A DNA stretch of 64,000 nt from Blasia pusilla (GCA_050084515.1 CM114274.1:32736001-32800000); one strand, 5' to 3'; shown: positions 12,201-23,910, numbered from the stretch's first letter. The notes: generated by a model from the sequence alone, not told the origin. A program made the numbers and translations.

Positions 12201-15200
12201 TTTCAAACATTTCTCCCATCAAGAAATAGGGGTGGTGCGGTTATGAGCTTCGAAACCCATAACCTGCTCTATCTTTCACAATCTTTCACAATTTCACAAG
12301 ACCCAGAAGAGGAGAAAAGTAGACACTGGAAAATCTATGACTTCTAGGTTAATCACACCCATTCAATTTTGTATGGCTGACATATCTAACTGCGATCGCT
12401 GCCTCTACTCCAACGTCATAGGGCGTATTTCGGATATATCTAGAATAAATCCTGTGGTAACAAATACCAATTGAATGAGCAAAATTGATGGGCAATCAGG
12501 AATAAATGGGCACCGTATGAGCAGCACAATGAACACGATGACAGCAATGGTCAAGCCGACTTTTCCAATTGTGGTTGCCAGACTATCCAATCGTTCTTGC
12601 AGAGGAGTCGACTCATCAGAATCCTCGCTCAGAGTGGCCATCACTTTACCCCATTCCGTATTCATTCCTACTGCTGTCACCTGCAGTCTATTTTGTATAA
12701 TTAATAACCATTTTCTTTCAACGCTTCTGCATTGATTGGAGAAATTCAAGATGAATGCACTGAAGGAAGATAACGATGGCTCCACGAATAACTTGAGTAT
12801 TATCATCAAATCCATTGATACACAAAGAAAGCCGACTCAGATTAAGCAGAGATCTTGAGGATATTACAAAGGAAGCGTGGGTGTATGCAGATCAGTTCTT
12901 TGATGCTGATGATCTAAAGTCTGAAATCGAACCATCTTTCCACTGATCTTTCTTGAGGTCTACAAGGGAGGGCACAACCAAAAATCGCAAAAAGAGATGA
13001 ATACGAACCATCATGGTTCCGAAGCCATCAAGAACTTTGCAACCCGACAGCAAGAAAGGCTTGCTGTCATCTTTAGCCATCTGTATTCATGAAATCTGAA
13101 GTCCCGTCAATACTGTGGGAAAAGAGTATACTAACGCGACAATAAAGACGATGGCCACTAGAATCTACAAATGAATACACCACTGAATTTAGTATTACTC
13201 ACAGGATCACTTTCACCCGTCATACTAGACTCGTCAATAATAAGAGAGTGGCCATCGACCAAAAGACCATCTCCAGGAATCTGCATTAATGACACGTTGG
13301 AATGAGCAAAGTGAATCAAACAGACCTTCAATTTTCTTCTCTTAAGGAACTGGAAAAGAGACAAAGATTTCTGTACAACGATACTGTACAACTTTTTTGA
13401 TGTCCGAAGATTACCAGGGAAACGATACTTCTCCTTAACCTAATGGTTCCAGAATATGTCGAGTTTCCATTTCAATATCAATTTTGTATCTCTAGATTAA
13501 ACAGTCGATGTCTCAAACCCTCAATTAAATGCGTAATCCCCTGGGTCTACATAATTTCATCCAAAGGGAATCTAAGAGAAAAACTGCCCGTGATCTTCGC
13601 AAGTCAAACCTAAATCCAGTATTTGTGATAATTCCTTCGTCGATGTGTGTTTGAATCTGAGTTGATTCTTAACACCTCCAAACTGCCGATAGGATTACAA
13701 AGCCTGGATGTCATAACTTAATCGATATGTTCTATCATGCAGCCACACCTAGACGCCAACGCTGTAAGCCCAAAACCAAATGTTCAGCCTTCACGGTGTA
13801 ACGCTCAGTTGGGTTCTTGTGTGCTCAGGACTCGCACCTGATCACCGATATTGAGGTGGACAATATCGCCGACGACAAGATCAAATATTAAGACTTTACT
13901 CCTCCTTCTAGCTCTTGTCACCTGCCAGAACATCTCAGTACACGTACTTATGTCAATTCTTCACAGTAACAGGTGCAAAAGCTGGTCACCAGCTTAGTAA
14001 GGATGCACATTCCAGTGCGCTTGCTCCTTATACATTCCCTGTTATAAACCATTGCAATTACTATGTCACCAGGTTATTTTGCAGATATTAAGGAATTCCA
14101 ATTATAAGGTATGTAGTGATGCTTATTTTAATTTTATCTCAATTAAGAAGTTATAAGTAAATAAGAAACAAAGAAAAGAACGAGAGCCATGTTTTACATA
14201 ATGTCCGTTGTAAGACTACCATCCCCGCTCTGTTTATCTAAGAGTCCACTTCTGATTTTGATTATAGCGTGAGAAACACAATATTTGGACACAGTAGATG
14301 TGAGCGTTTGTGCCTTAGTGACAGTGACGTTCGCTCACTCACATTTATAAGAATCTTCCGCTTTTCCGCACTGAGCTCCAAAAATTGTTGCGACTGTTTC
14401 CAGTCACTAATAGCTGGAAGTCGGTAAAATCAACTTATCAATAGACAAGCTATGAACCACAAGACGTTCTTCATTCCTCACAAATCTTCACTCTAACCTG
14501 GTAGCCAGAACTTTCCTGCTTATAACTCAGAGGTAATGTATCAACTGGTAAGGACAAAGAGAAGTACCACTTACAGGCAACCATAACTACAAGTATTACG
14601 GCGAAGCCAATGCCAGCCCCATCATACCAGCCCTGCTTGGGATCCTGTGAAGAATCAGAAGCACCAATGTGACGATTAGCTATGTCTGAAAGCTATTGGT
14701 TATGTTATCGCTGCGTGGTCTTTCTGACGATATCTCATTTCACAAGATCGTGCGCTAAAGAGAGAAATGATCAGGATTTGGGGGGTTATTTTGGGTGTTT
14801 AATCTTTGAGATTTTTCGTCTAATTCGCCTGTAGTATTTCATAAGAATACTATAAAATCAGTATTACAAAGTTAAGATGCCCAGTATATTTCCCTACATT
14901 TTTATACGTTGGATGCTGTTCTCAGGTTAATAATTAGCAGTAAGTGGCGCAGGAAGCACCTCGGTTGTCAATCCAACCACCAAAGAAACCACAGCACAAG
15001 CTATCAAGATGAGCAATGTCTCATCGTGAAAAGCCTCCCATACATACATCTGCAAGTACATCACATACAGCTAAGCAGTTAGAAACGTAGGCTCAGTGAG
15101 GATATGTGTGTTCCAGTGTAGTGTTCTCCCTCCCAAGATGGTGTGAAAGCAAGCAGTGCGTACTCTTGTAACCGTCTAGAATCGATTGGAGTTATCCTCA

Positions 15201-15484
15201 TCCTACATGAGCATTTTGCGCATCGGAAAAGCCAGATGTGCGGCCTGGGAAGGATTTTACCAGGAAATGTTTCCGTTTCTTCACAGGATAGGTGTTCGTT
15301 CCAAATGTATCTGATCGTATCTTGATCTCCTCCGGGGTGCCTTCAATTCCGTTTTCAATGTCCACTCTAAGAGATTTTACAACACCCTTTACACCTCCAA
15401 GTTTCGTGAGCTCCTCAAAATTTCCTTCAATCTTCAGTATCTCTTCTTGATTGATCCCAAATTTGAGTGGCACCTTGCGTTCAG
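206..15484 (-). CDS. Plant type IIB (ACA-like) Ca2+-ATPase, multi-exon, partial
   Basis: A P-type ATPase that exports Ca2+ from the cytosol. Exons inferred by translation and GT/AG junctions, 5' to 3': 15484-15261 (ends [12 protein letters not shown]), 15049-14960 (TM1, [16 protein letters not shown]), 14644-14575 ([15 protein letters not shown]), 14413-14343, 13921-13838 ([16 protein letters not shown]), 13280-13203 ([12 protein letters not shown]), 13080-13009 ([17 protein letters not shown]), 12680-12514 ([18 protein letters not shown]), about 12003-11936 ([17 protein letters not shown]), 11634-11579 ([13 protein letters not shown]), 11465-11423, 11296-11213 (phosphorylation motif CSDKTGTLT), 2400-2332 ([17 protein letters not shown]), 1721-1626 ([14 protein letters not shown]), 1261-1148 ([14 protein letters not shown]), 439-206 ([15 protein letters not shown]). 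Phases agree across nearly all junctions, so the gene looks largely intact. Not found: the N-terminal exon with start codon and calmodulin-binding region, the TM3-TM4 linker joining the 12514 and 12003 ends, and the segment between the 11213 and 2400 exons. The hinge and last membrane segments lie off the left edge. Family identity is firm; the paralogue is not. Confidence 0.93.
808..1140. repeat. Tandem duplication of about 166 bp in an ACA intron
   Basis: Two nearly identical units lie head to tail, offset by 166 bp: gatttacatgctcggggtcg occurs at 841 and again at 1007, and the similarity runs through to tagcga(t/c)tt at the end of each unit. Only a few substitutions separate them. The right-hand unit ends within a few bases of the splice donor of the exon at 1148-1261; the left-hand unit has no donor at the matching place. 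This is an intronic duplication and does not alter the coding sequence. Confidence 0.9.
2541..6430. other. AT-rich intron of the ACA gene, no gene recognised
   Basis: This is the 3' part of the 8.8-kb intron, between the exon at 2332-2400 and the inserted LINE. Positions 2541-3150 are very AT-rich. Short open frames around 4430-5220 on both strands match no family I recognise. A stretch near 4500-4680 repeats a phrase imperfectly (ttagttccttgtgtgttctc and ttagttctttgtgtgtcctg). Positions 5400-6400 look retroelement-derived (TTAGTTAG-rich), but I see no paired LTRs, primer-binding site or domain. Confidence 0.5.
6664..6954 (-). pseudogene. C-terminal region of the LINE polyprotein
   Basis: An open frame of 96 residues downstream of the reverse transcriptase. 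It contains [18 protein letters not shown], the Cys-x(n)-His-x(4)-Cys pattern found after the RT of many LINEs, there reading as CPxCgxxETxxHxLxxC. The first Cys pair is incomplete here. It is followed by about 230 bp of 3' UTR ending at 6431. Confidence 0.75.
7338..8790 (-). pseudogene. LINE reverse transcriptase domain, frameshifted
   Basis: Reverse transcriptase in at least three frames. 8790-8557 and 8532-8149 hold the N-terminal part, with [14 protein letters not shown] typical of LINE motif 2/3 context. The frame 8255-7338 carries motif A ([13 protein letters not shown]), motif B ([18 protein letters not shown]) and motif C (ALIFADD), so the catalytic aspartates survive. The thumb side follows with [16 protein letters not shown] and [10 protein letters not shown]. 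It belongs to the LINE at 6431-10720; relation to a named LINE clade cannot be settled by eye. Confidence 0.9.
9067..10307 (-). pseudogene. LINE endonuclease domain, frameshifted
   Basis: The long frame 10307-9270 holds the exonuclease-endonuclease-phosphatase fold: [11 protein letters not shown] near the start, QETWE (conserved Glu), IYMPTNSES and [10 protein letters not shown]. The reading then shifts; 9363-9067 continues with [18 protein letters not shown], which corresponds to the usual Ser-Asp-His signature near the end of the domain. Here the catalytic His is Pro (codon at 9304-9306), so the enzyme would be dead even without the frameshift. The region before residue 90 of the long frame has no recognised motif. 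The family assignment rests on motif order, not a search. Confidence 0.85.
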
Positions 15485-16306
15485 CTAAGACATGGATGGA
15501 CAAGGCAATTCAGTCAGTCAGACACATTGCAAGCGATCCTCTCGTGAAAATGCCGCACTAGGCCTACTTCACTCTTGTACTATGTACAAGAGACACTGTT
15601 ACTGCTCTCCACTGTTCTCAATCGAACGGAGCTTGCTGGAGGATCTGAAATTTTCGAGACTGGGTCGGAATATTCTTGTTGGAGTATCAAAGAAGAGTGC
15701 ACAGAGAGATATAACAACATGCGGAGTTAGATGAAGAAGAATTGGAGAGTCAACCATAGACGATTTCCCTGCCAAGACTATACTTAGGAAATTCATCTGA
15801 GTAGGATTACCTTCAAGTTACTAAGACCAGTACGGAGCATGTGAAGGAATCGATCAGGACTCCCAGGGAGCAGCTTATGTGAAGACTTGTAAGATTGTAC
15901 TGGACTGAAGCAATCGTAGTCTGTAAAAGTGATGATTTCTAGAATACCTCCAGGATGTACCAGATTCGAGAAGCTCCTCGTAAAAGACCTGGACAGGCGA
16001 CTTCCTCGTCGCTGATCAATACGCTGCAGAAACAATCCCCTGGAATTTCTAAGTACCTCATATTTACTCTTGGCTTGAACTCATGACCCACCTTCCGCAG
16101 CATGGAAAGACTTTTAAATGGGCTGTAGACACTAAGATCTCCCTTACTCCTATCACTCCTCTAGCAATCAGCAATGTTTTCTTTTCCCTTGCTCACAAAT
16201 TTATACGCTTCTCAGGAAATCACTGTCTTCCACGGACTAGAATTAAGTAATCGATCGTGAACGTAAGTACCTTTCCTGCACTTTCATACATTTTCTAACG
16301 ACCACT

Positions 16307-16345
16307 TCTCTCTCTCCCCCCTGGACGCTGGGGGGAGAGAGAGAG
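16307..16345. repeat. Inverted repeat at the 5' junction of the LINE stub
   Basis: The pyrimidine run before ctggacgctg (ctctctctccccc) is followed by its reverse complement (gggggagagagag), giving a 13-bp stem around a loop of about 10 bases. The right arm is the non-LINE part of the 16333-16397 insertion, so the inversion appears to have arisen during that insertion. Confidence 0.85.
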
Positions 16346-16397
16346 GCGCGGGGTCTATGGTCGCAAGGCTACGACAGGCACTACTTAATGAGTACAG
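16333..16397 (+). mobile_element. Severely 5'-truncated LINE insertion with 20-bp TSD
   Basis: The 20-bp sequence tctcccccctggacgctggg occurs at 16313-16332 and 16398-16417, exactly flanking this 65-bp insert. From 16346 the insert matches the reverse complement of 6431-6483, the 3' end of the LINE at 6431-10720, with a few substitutions. It is therefore a tiny 3' stub of the same family. The first 13 bases (gggagagagagag) are not LINE-derived. Confidence 0.9.
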
Positions 16398-19300
16398 TCT
16401 CCCCCCTGGACGCTGGGTTAGGGAGGCATGGATGACACATGCTCAAGATAGAAAGACGGGATTTTGTATGACTTCATTATGCTGTCAGCTTAAGAAAACA
16501 TTTCATGGAAAAAGGGTGCCCAAACAAAAAATGCTTGAAACTGCATCTGGGATGTGTTGCCATTATCACACGTGGAAGGGGTCCCTTGGGCCTATGAGCT
16601 TTCCATGGACTAGAAACTGGCTTCTCTTGATGGAAACAAAATATGGATATGATTCTTAAGGTACCGGTTTTGGAAATGAGTACATGTTCCCCAGTAAAAT
16701 CATGTGTTGTCATTATCACATTCTAGTGGGCATGTTGGACAAACTTCTACAACGGCAGGAAGCCACAACGTGAACGGTCGAGGTTTCTTATGGTCTAGAG
16801 GATCGTAACCAGTCATATATCATAACTTATACTTATACTATTACAGAGAGTGGTTTTTTAATTTCTGAACATCCATCTGTTTGACACATGGCCAACGGTG
16901 TGGAATGAATTTTTTTTTAATTTGTGTGGCACCAGTTGTTCACCGGTAGACATGAAAACCAAGAGATTCGACCATAAATGTAGGACAACCCTAAATTTCG
17001 TGACAGGTTCGGTCAGTAGAGAATTTCTGTAGTGATTAATGGTCTTCACAAGAATAAGTTGAACAGGAAAGTAGAAAAAGCTACACAGGGCCGTTAAAAT
17101 TGAACGTACAGAAACCGGTTCTTCAGGCTCGATAAGCATTTTGACCACATCAGCTGCAACGAAGTCTTGTTGCTCCAACCAAAGAGTCCCCGAAATCGCC
17201 CTGCAATTACTTCTTTTATACCCGCGGTGGTTGCGCCCGATGCCACGCAGCTTGATTCCTGCATTGCATCCTAAAACTCTCTTCCGGCTTTGAATATTTT
17301 CCCATGTTTCTAGCTTGAAGTGCTTTCTAAGACTTGAAATCTGACATTGGTTCTTCACTGCTCATACTTTCTTGCGCGTTAAGTGTACTCTACCTCCCAA
17401 GAATAAGCAGCGGCTTCTCCACTGCTCCACATACATAGCCATGCACATTCAAGCGCCAGGAGACTCCCACACAAATGTTTCTCCTCTAACAATCCTATGT
17501 CTCCAAAACTTTCCTCGGCATGGGAGAATAAGATGCACTCTCTTCTGAGCTAGATGAAGCCAACAACTGTTCATGCTCACCTCTATTCTCCCACTCCGCC
17601 TGTGTGTACCTCTTCAAATGCACTCATAGTATTGTTTGCACCCAAAGGGCGTACCTAGGACCTGAAAATGTGTTTGGAGGCCAAAAGATGCTGACAGCAT
17701 TGATAGCTTGAGATGGTCTTACAAGTAGAGGAGAAATCCACCCACGGGCATTCCAGCAAACTGAGCGTTCGTGTCTTGTTCTCTTGCTGGGAAGAAGTGA
17801 GGAAGTAAAAGAGCTCATGATCCTAATAAGTTCGTGCATGAGTGGGATATGAGGTGAAGGAATGACAGTAGCAATAATACACAACGATTTTGAACGTCAA
17901 GGAGATCCTCACTTCGTTCTCAAAAAGGCCCTCGGCTTTGTTAATGCTCAACTCAAGCTAGAATCAATCAAAGACCAACAAGCGTGATTATTGTAACGCA
18001 GCATGTAGCTGCTAAGGATCTACACGATTGGACTGGAAGACTTATGTCTTCAGGTAACTCGAGTATCCACTGAGATAAACAAGAGTTTGTGACACGGATG
18101 ATGTCTACTTAGAAAGGAGCGATGCGAAGTTTTCAAGAGCTGTTAGAAGAGCTTACGGACACAATCAGTTAATCAGACGCACCACCAAAAACAGTCAATT
18201 TTTTCCAGGTTAGAGCAGAATCATCAAATGCAGGATGTACTGAGATTACGGCCATGGACATGAAATGAAGAGGGCTGAAGAAATATGCTGGCGAAGATGG
18301 GAGAGAGCAGGGAAGCCCTGCGACACGCTGGGGAAGGCTCAACCGTTCCACGAGAAAAATCATTCGATGGTCTGACGTGGATGTCATGTGAATGTCTGAT
18401 TGGATGTAGAGCGGTTACAGTTTGCTTCGTGTGACAGGGCTTCCCAAGTTCCGCCTAATTGGCAAATTCCTGATCATCCGTTCAGGATCGCACAGATAGA
18501 CGCTTGGTTTCATCGATCTTCTGCGGATTGTGGCTTTTCTTTGAAATTTGCTGCGAACCATCGAAAATGAATTTGTACTGGAGCGTCACCAAACGATCGC
18601 TATGCTGTTGAGCAATAAGAGATGATTGAATTTCATCAGTCGAAGGCGAACGATCCTTCAAAAAGACTACTACAGTACAAGACAAATATCTGAAATTCTG
18701 GTATGGTGATAGCAACGAAAACGATAGAATTCTCCCAATTAGGCCCCCTAACATCAAAATCTTGGAAACATTTGTCCGATACAATCATTGATTCCAAGCC
18801 CTTTCGCGACCGAACTCTTTCGCGACATGTAACAATTAACTTCTTGAACTACAATCTAGGTATGATTTGCGCTTTGGCAGAGGGGTGACCAAGCCCTCTA
18901 GAAATAAGATAATGGAAGTGAATTGCAAGAAGAAGAAAGTCTCAGTACGTACTACATTTCCTTCTTTTAAATAATCCACGGTTGACGAAGACTTAAGACG
19001 GGAATGAATCTACAGATCAAAGTAAGAATTCGCAACCCTTAGCCCGTTAGACAATTGGAGAACTTCTGTAAACGTTCGTACTCTGACCCTCGGTGTCATT
19101 GGTGCATTCAGATGGTCAAACTTTCCAGAATCAACGGACCACATATGCATGCGGATTCAGTTAGGGTGACCGTCCACAATTGCGACATAAAGCAAAGCTG
19201 GCGTATTACTTGACCCCGCCTTTCCTTTCTCGGTGGTACGCAAATAATCATGTTTTCAGCTAGAACTTTATTTTAGTGTTGCCTTCATCGTCACCCTGAT

Positions 19301-19739
19301 CCTCTCAGGATTTCTCTTACAATCTCAGCAGTGCACAACGTGTAGATGAAGCTCGACTACACATGCTTGCCTCATGATGGAGTCACCATAGATCGCTAGC
19401 GATTCAAGAACAAAATCGCTTGACTCATAGTCTAGAAAAGCGAGACATGTACACAAGTCAAGCATAGTGAGGTAGGTTAGTTGTACGAAAGTCTCATTCA
19501 GCACCATCCGAGTCAGTTACGTGAACGATTTTGCTAAATGTTCTATGCAAACCTCCCTTGGGATATTCCCTTCTCTGAATCCCACTGATGACATCTCGCG
19601 TAATATCCCTCATCTTTGCGGTTCTCGTCATCTAGGCTATCCAGGTGTACATTAATTACTTTCTTCCCCACCTTTCTTACACCTAAATAAGCATAATATC
19701 TAGTCTTGTTTATTCTAAATATCATGATAATTATTTACA

Positions 19740-19850
19740 CTAGACTGTGAAATATCGAAACTCGAAATAACCCGTCGAAGGAAGATTATGAAGTCACGTC
19801 ATTGGTCCAAAGACACCTCTTATATACGCACTCTCTAATAATAATATAGA
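19740..19850 (-). mobile_element. Mini-Helitron or Helitron 5' terminus, head-to-tail with the larger Helitron
   Basis: On the minus strand a Helitron-type 5' end, TCTATATTATTATTAGAG, begins at 19850, directly after the CTAG that ends the larger Helitron at 19851. The same 5' end occurs at 42905 and 62672. A CTAG followed by T lies at 19743-19740 and could be this element's 3' end, giving 111 bp, but only a weak hairpin precedes it. The 5' end is well supported, the 3' end is not. Confidence 0.6.
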
Positions 19851-19913
19851 CTAGTAAGATGCACGGGTGAAGTAAGGTAGTGTAAAGGCAAGATACATTT
19901 TATAAAATTTATT

Positions 19914-21801
19914 TCATCTCAATATTTTTTTATACATTATATTTCGCGTGTAGTTACCTTCCTTATTTGAATGTTCATCCCTTCCAATGGTAATGTGGAT
20001 GGAACTTCTCTTTCCTATTCTAGATAATGCTACAGACAATTGACCAAGAAAAAGTACATGAGTAGGCAAGTAAATACCAACCTTTTGCAAAGTTTGACCT
20101 TGCAACTTATTAATAGTCAAAGCAAAAGCCGGTCTAATAGGGAATTGAAATCTACGTAAATCAAATGGCAAACCGGAATCTGATGCAATCAATGGAATAC
20201 GTGGAATAAAAACGTGCTCTCCAATATTCTTCCCCGTGATAATTTCAACATCGATGCAATGTCTCATAAATCCACGAATCACCAATCTTGTCTTGTTTGC
20301 TTGTCCATGTGACCCATTCATGTTTCGTAAGAGCATAATTGGTGCACCAATCTTCAAACACAAACGATGCGGAGGAAGTCCAGAAGGCAAGCATGTGTCC
20401 AAGAATTCAGTTGGGTAGATATGACTCATCCCCTCATTTGGAATAGAGTCGACGCTCTCATAAATATGCTCTTGTACACAATATGTATAGAATTAGTGAG
20501 AAAAGGTAATATTAGAATCCAAACTTCCAAACCACATATTGATAGAAGTACAAAAGAGATAAGTCTAAAGGATTACCTCTCCAAGGAACTGAGACATAAC
20601 GTTTGCATTTATATCATCAACATCTTTATTTCTTAGAGTCAAAATAGCTGTATCTCTTATGAAATCAATGTCATGGAATCGGCTAGGAAAATTTCCATAG
20701 ATCAAATCAATAAGATCACATATCTTGTAACTATTAGTAACAATTTCATATGGTAATTGTATGAAGTCTTCTCCCAAATGAGGTTGTAAAGGTACACGAC
20801 CCTCTCCCACTTCCAATAACCAATCAACAAAAGTTTGTTGTTCATCACGCAAATGATCATCCAACCTTTAAACTCTCATAATTTTTTTTCAACTTCATGA
20901 CTCTTACATTTGACCAAAGAGATAATCTCTTTATGGTGGCTTGGATGATTTGCGGCCGATCCCCATGACGAACAACGGGCAACACTTGACAAAAATTTCC
21001 ACCAAATACCATAAGTTTTCCGCCGAATGGTAATTATCGTAAATCATCCGAAACAACTCTCATGATATCCTCTAAGGTTCGATTCACAGCCTCAAAGGCA
21101 TGACGATGAGCCATAGGTGCCTCATCCCATATAATAAGCATCGCCTCACGGATTAAGGGCGCTCCATCACTATCGACCGATAAACTACCCAAAAAAAGGG
21201 AAGAAAATTAGAAACTGAAATAATTTGAGTAATTAAATTATATTTGATGTATTAACATAATTGAAGCTAATTAGAACTTGCAAGTAGAGCTTTCATGAAG
21301 ATTAATGGGGATCTTGAAGCGCGAATGAGCAATACGTCCTCCGTCTAACAATAGGGTAGCTATACCAGATGATGCTACAGCCAAAGCTATACCTCTAGCG
21401 CTCCTTACACTTCCAAGGAGAAGATTATATAATTTTTTTTTTCCAGTTCCACCCGGACCATCTATGTCAGAAACTTTTGGAGATGGTGGAGCATTCGCTC
21501 ATATTTGATCAAGCTCATCATGTATAGCGTCCCATATTATGCGTTGTCCTTCATTTAGACATGCTTCTCCCAATTTCACTTGCTCAAATAATTCTTCTGT
21601 GTCGTATGATAGCTCTTGTTCCTCCAAATATGAGTGTGAATGAAGGCTTTTGAAATTAGCTTGGGGCATATCTAGGAAGTCAGATAGTCTCTTTTCTTGA
21701 TCTTGTAAATAATAATGGACTTCCAAAAATGCGGTATTAATGATAGCATCATCAATAGGAAGATTGAGAATTCTTGTTCTCTGTAATGGAAGAGTTCTCA
21801 A
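19914..21801 (-). pseudogene. Helitron Pif1-like DNA helicase
   Basis: Superfamily 1B helicase that unwinds DNA in Helitron transposition. In order: N-terminal part 21801-21499 (IINTAFLEVHYYLQ, LNEGQRIIWDA), Walker A at about 21480-21430 (DGPGGTGKK, where the usual Thr after GK is Lys), LLLDGGRIAHSRFKIPINLH at about 21350, Walker B near 21150 ([16 protein letters not shown]), a middle part 20864-20565 and the C-terminal domain 20429-19914 (CLKIGAPIMLLRNMNG, FALTINKLQGQTLQKVGIYL, VALSRI). Frames are interrupted by stops and short introns or indels. The Walker A substitution and the breaks make activity unlikely. Confidence 0.93.
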
Positions 21802-22239
21802 TATAAGTAAGATGGAAAATATTTATACTATTGGGAAGAAAAAAATTATGTAAGGAGTGTTAGTATTGGATTCTTACCTGACGTCGTTCATATAAGAGAT
21901 CTTCTACAACGGAACCAAGAATTGACTCCATAATGTTGTAGGTTGGGCAGGTGTGTTGTAAGCTAGAATAATTGCAAAGAGAGGGCGTAGTGAAGAACCT
22001 GTACGGATTATGGAAGCTTCTTCAAAGCAAGTAAGCATCTCCCTATCATCCTCGAGAAGTCCCAATTGGAATTCTCAAGCTTTCATATGTAGTTGCTCCT
22101 TGAACATGATGGAGGAGTAATCTCAACCAATGTCGTTCTCTTTCGCCTATGACAAAGTGAGAAAAATTAGCTCAACTATCTATATATAAAAGAAAATGGG
22201 TGAGGCTAATAAAAGAAAGTGTATATAACCAACTTTTAA

Positions 22240-23890
22240 TTATTTACCTGGATGAGTAAGGTATAAGTGGCCAATGGGATGGCCACGATCATTAAATTTT
22301 TTTACCCGACGAATCCATCTCTTGTTACTCCAACGATAATATGAAGGAAACTCTATATATAGATATTTTTGAGCAGTGGAGTCAGATAGATTGGTTGCAA
22401 ACCATTGCGTCAGAGTTGTCTCTCTATTTAGTTGCAAAATATCTTGAGGAACGTCAACATCATTGAAGTAGACTATTTCTTGCTATGGAAGATGAACTGC
22501 TAATCTCACAATACTTGGAAGTTCAGCATGTAGAGAAAACTTGAAGAGATGCCAACATGCTTTTGAAGAAGATATATATCTGGAAAAAAAATAAATCCAA
22601 AAATTCAAGTAAGGAGAATGAACATGATGGATAAGCAATAGAATATAATGCATCACATCAATGAAGTAGCGGATTCATACCGTGCGTCAAGATATGATGT
22701 TGTCTCGTCAACAACCTCAATTGCATTAGATGTATCCATGTCCTTTGACAACTTAAATGACGACGCATTTAAGTTGTCCCCTTATAAACCTATTTGTATA
22801 AGTACTTGACGACAGAAATACTACTTGTGATTTCGAGATTAATGTGACAATCGAAGAGGGTGCATAATGTAGGATTATGGGGCACAATCCAACGATTATC
22901 CAATGATTGTTGGCTCTTAATTATCGCCCTTCCATTCTCCAATCTACAAAAACACGATAACAAAACATGAATATGCTTTCTAATACTACATGGGCATCAT
23001 ATGCCTTACAATAATAAAGATAAACCAAGATTACAGAATCCTTACCTGTGATAGATCGGATAACCATCTTCCGTCTCTGTAGTGTTGGCCGCAAAAGCCT
23101 TAGGATAGCCTTTGGTTCATTTTTTTGTTTTCTTATCCATACATGGTGCATTTGGATTTAATGGTCCACATGGCCCATGAACCATGCAATTAGCAAGAGT
23201 AGAATACAACCTTGGATGGGTAGATTGATAAGGGATTTCTGCTAAAATAATACGATCGTCATCATGCGTGGTACGTGGTTTATCCTTCCATCCTAATATA
23301 ATAAGAACGTGCACATGCGGCAAACCTCTTTTTTGGAATTCCACCACACGGATGCATCCTACAACTCGTCCCAATATTTGCTCCTTGATGATAAGTCTTA
23401 AAAACTCCTTCTTCTTTTTTCTCAAAAACCCGTTCGACCAAATCTGGTCGGTCCGCAGATGATTGACCAGGTTATAAGGCTGATGTAATCTCCTCCCACT
23501 TTTGATTGCATGTCATACTCAAAAATTAGTCTAGCTTCCCCAAATGTCTTACAATTGCCATTGCATCTTGATACAATTGATGCATGTGACGTGGCCCTCC
23601 AGTAAAAAAAGAAGGTAATAAAATACGCTTCCCAAACCTCCGACTATCCACATCATGTCGATGCATGACATCTTCTACACCTTGATATAATTCAGCCCTT
23701 AACTCCTTTTGATTCAAAAAAACCCACAATAATCGTTGCATCTCTACAATGGCATAGAGGTCAACCATATATTCTTGAGTAAGTCGACCAAACCGCAATA
23801 AGCGATTGTCATCTTCACCTCTAATCCGTGTTTGAAGTCAAAAATATGCAAATTGCAAGGTTGTAACACTCTTTATTTTCCTTTCCTCAA
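22240..23890 (-). pseudogene. Helitron Rep (HUH endonuclease)
   Basis: Rolling-circle replication initiator. The N-terminal Helitron-like domain starts near 23880 (LRFGRLTQEYMVDLYAIVE at 23798; FFTGGPRHMHQLYQDAMAIV at about 23600). The HUH motif lies at about 23330 (EFQKRGLPHVHVLI). Next come NPNAPCMD, then a likely intron (YHR, GTAAGG to TTTTTGTAG, at about 23043-22945), then NRWIVPHNPTLCTLFDCHIN. The catalytic tyrosine motif reads KYLYK-stop-VYKG: the second tyrosine position of the usual KYxxKY is a TAG at 22790-22792. The frame 22437-22240 (HPIGHLYLTHPG) is the linker towards the helicase. Dead by this stop and by frameshifts. Confidence 0.92.
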
Positions 23891-23910
23891 CAATATCACC
23901 ATCAACTCTT

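Larger units (their letters stand above)
15485..19739. other. Upstream region of the ACA gene; no further gene recognised
   Basis: The first ACA exon (with start codon and autoinhibitory region) should lie here on the minus strand, but I cannot identify it. Candidate splice-like stretches occur at 15793-16035 (minus frame rich in Arg and Ser: QRRGSRLSRSFTRSFSN), without a convincing family match. The 166-residue minus frame at 16858-17358 and the frames at 17624-19725 show no domain. The short LINE insertion at 16333-16397 is the only clear element. Confidence 0.4.
19851..23905 (-). mobile_element. Autonomous-type Helitron, decayed and 5'-truncated
   Basis: Minus-strand rolling-circle transposon. 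It encodes Rep (about 23890-22240) then a Pif1-like helicase (21801-19914). The 3' end is ATCTTACTAG at 19851; the same ten bases end the second copy at 28672. In this copy only the left half of the expected subterminal hairpin remains (CACCCGTGC). The 5' end is missing: at about 23905 the Rep region gives way to unrelated repeat DNA. Stops and frameshifts show it is dead. Confidence 0.92.

Noticed and set aside
16858-17358. 166-residue minus-strand open frame upstream of the ACA gene
   Set aside because: Examined as a possible ACA N-terminal exon; it lacks calmodulin-binding or family-specific sequence and I could not place splice junctions, so no gene is called.
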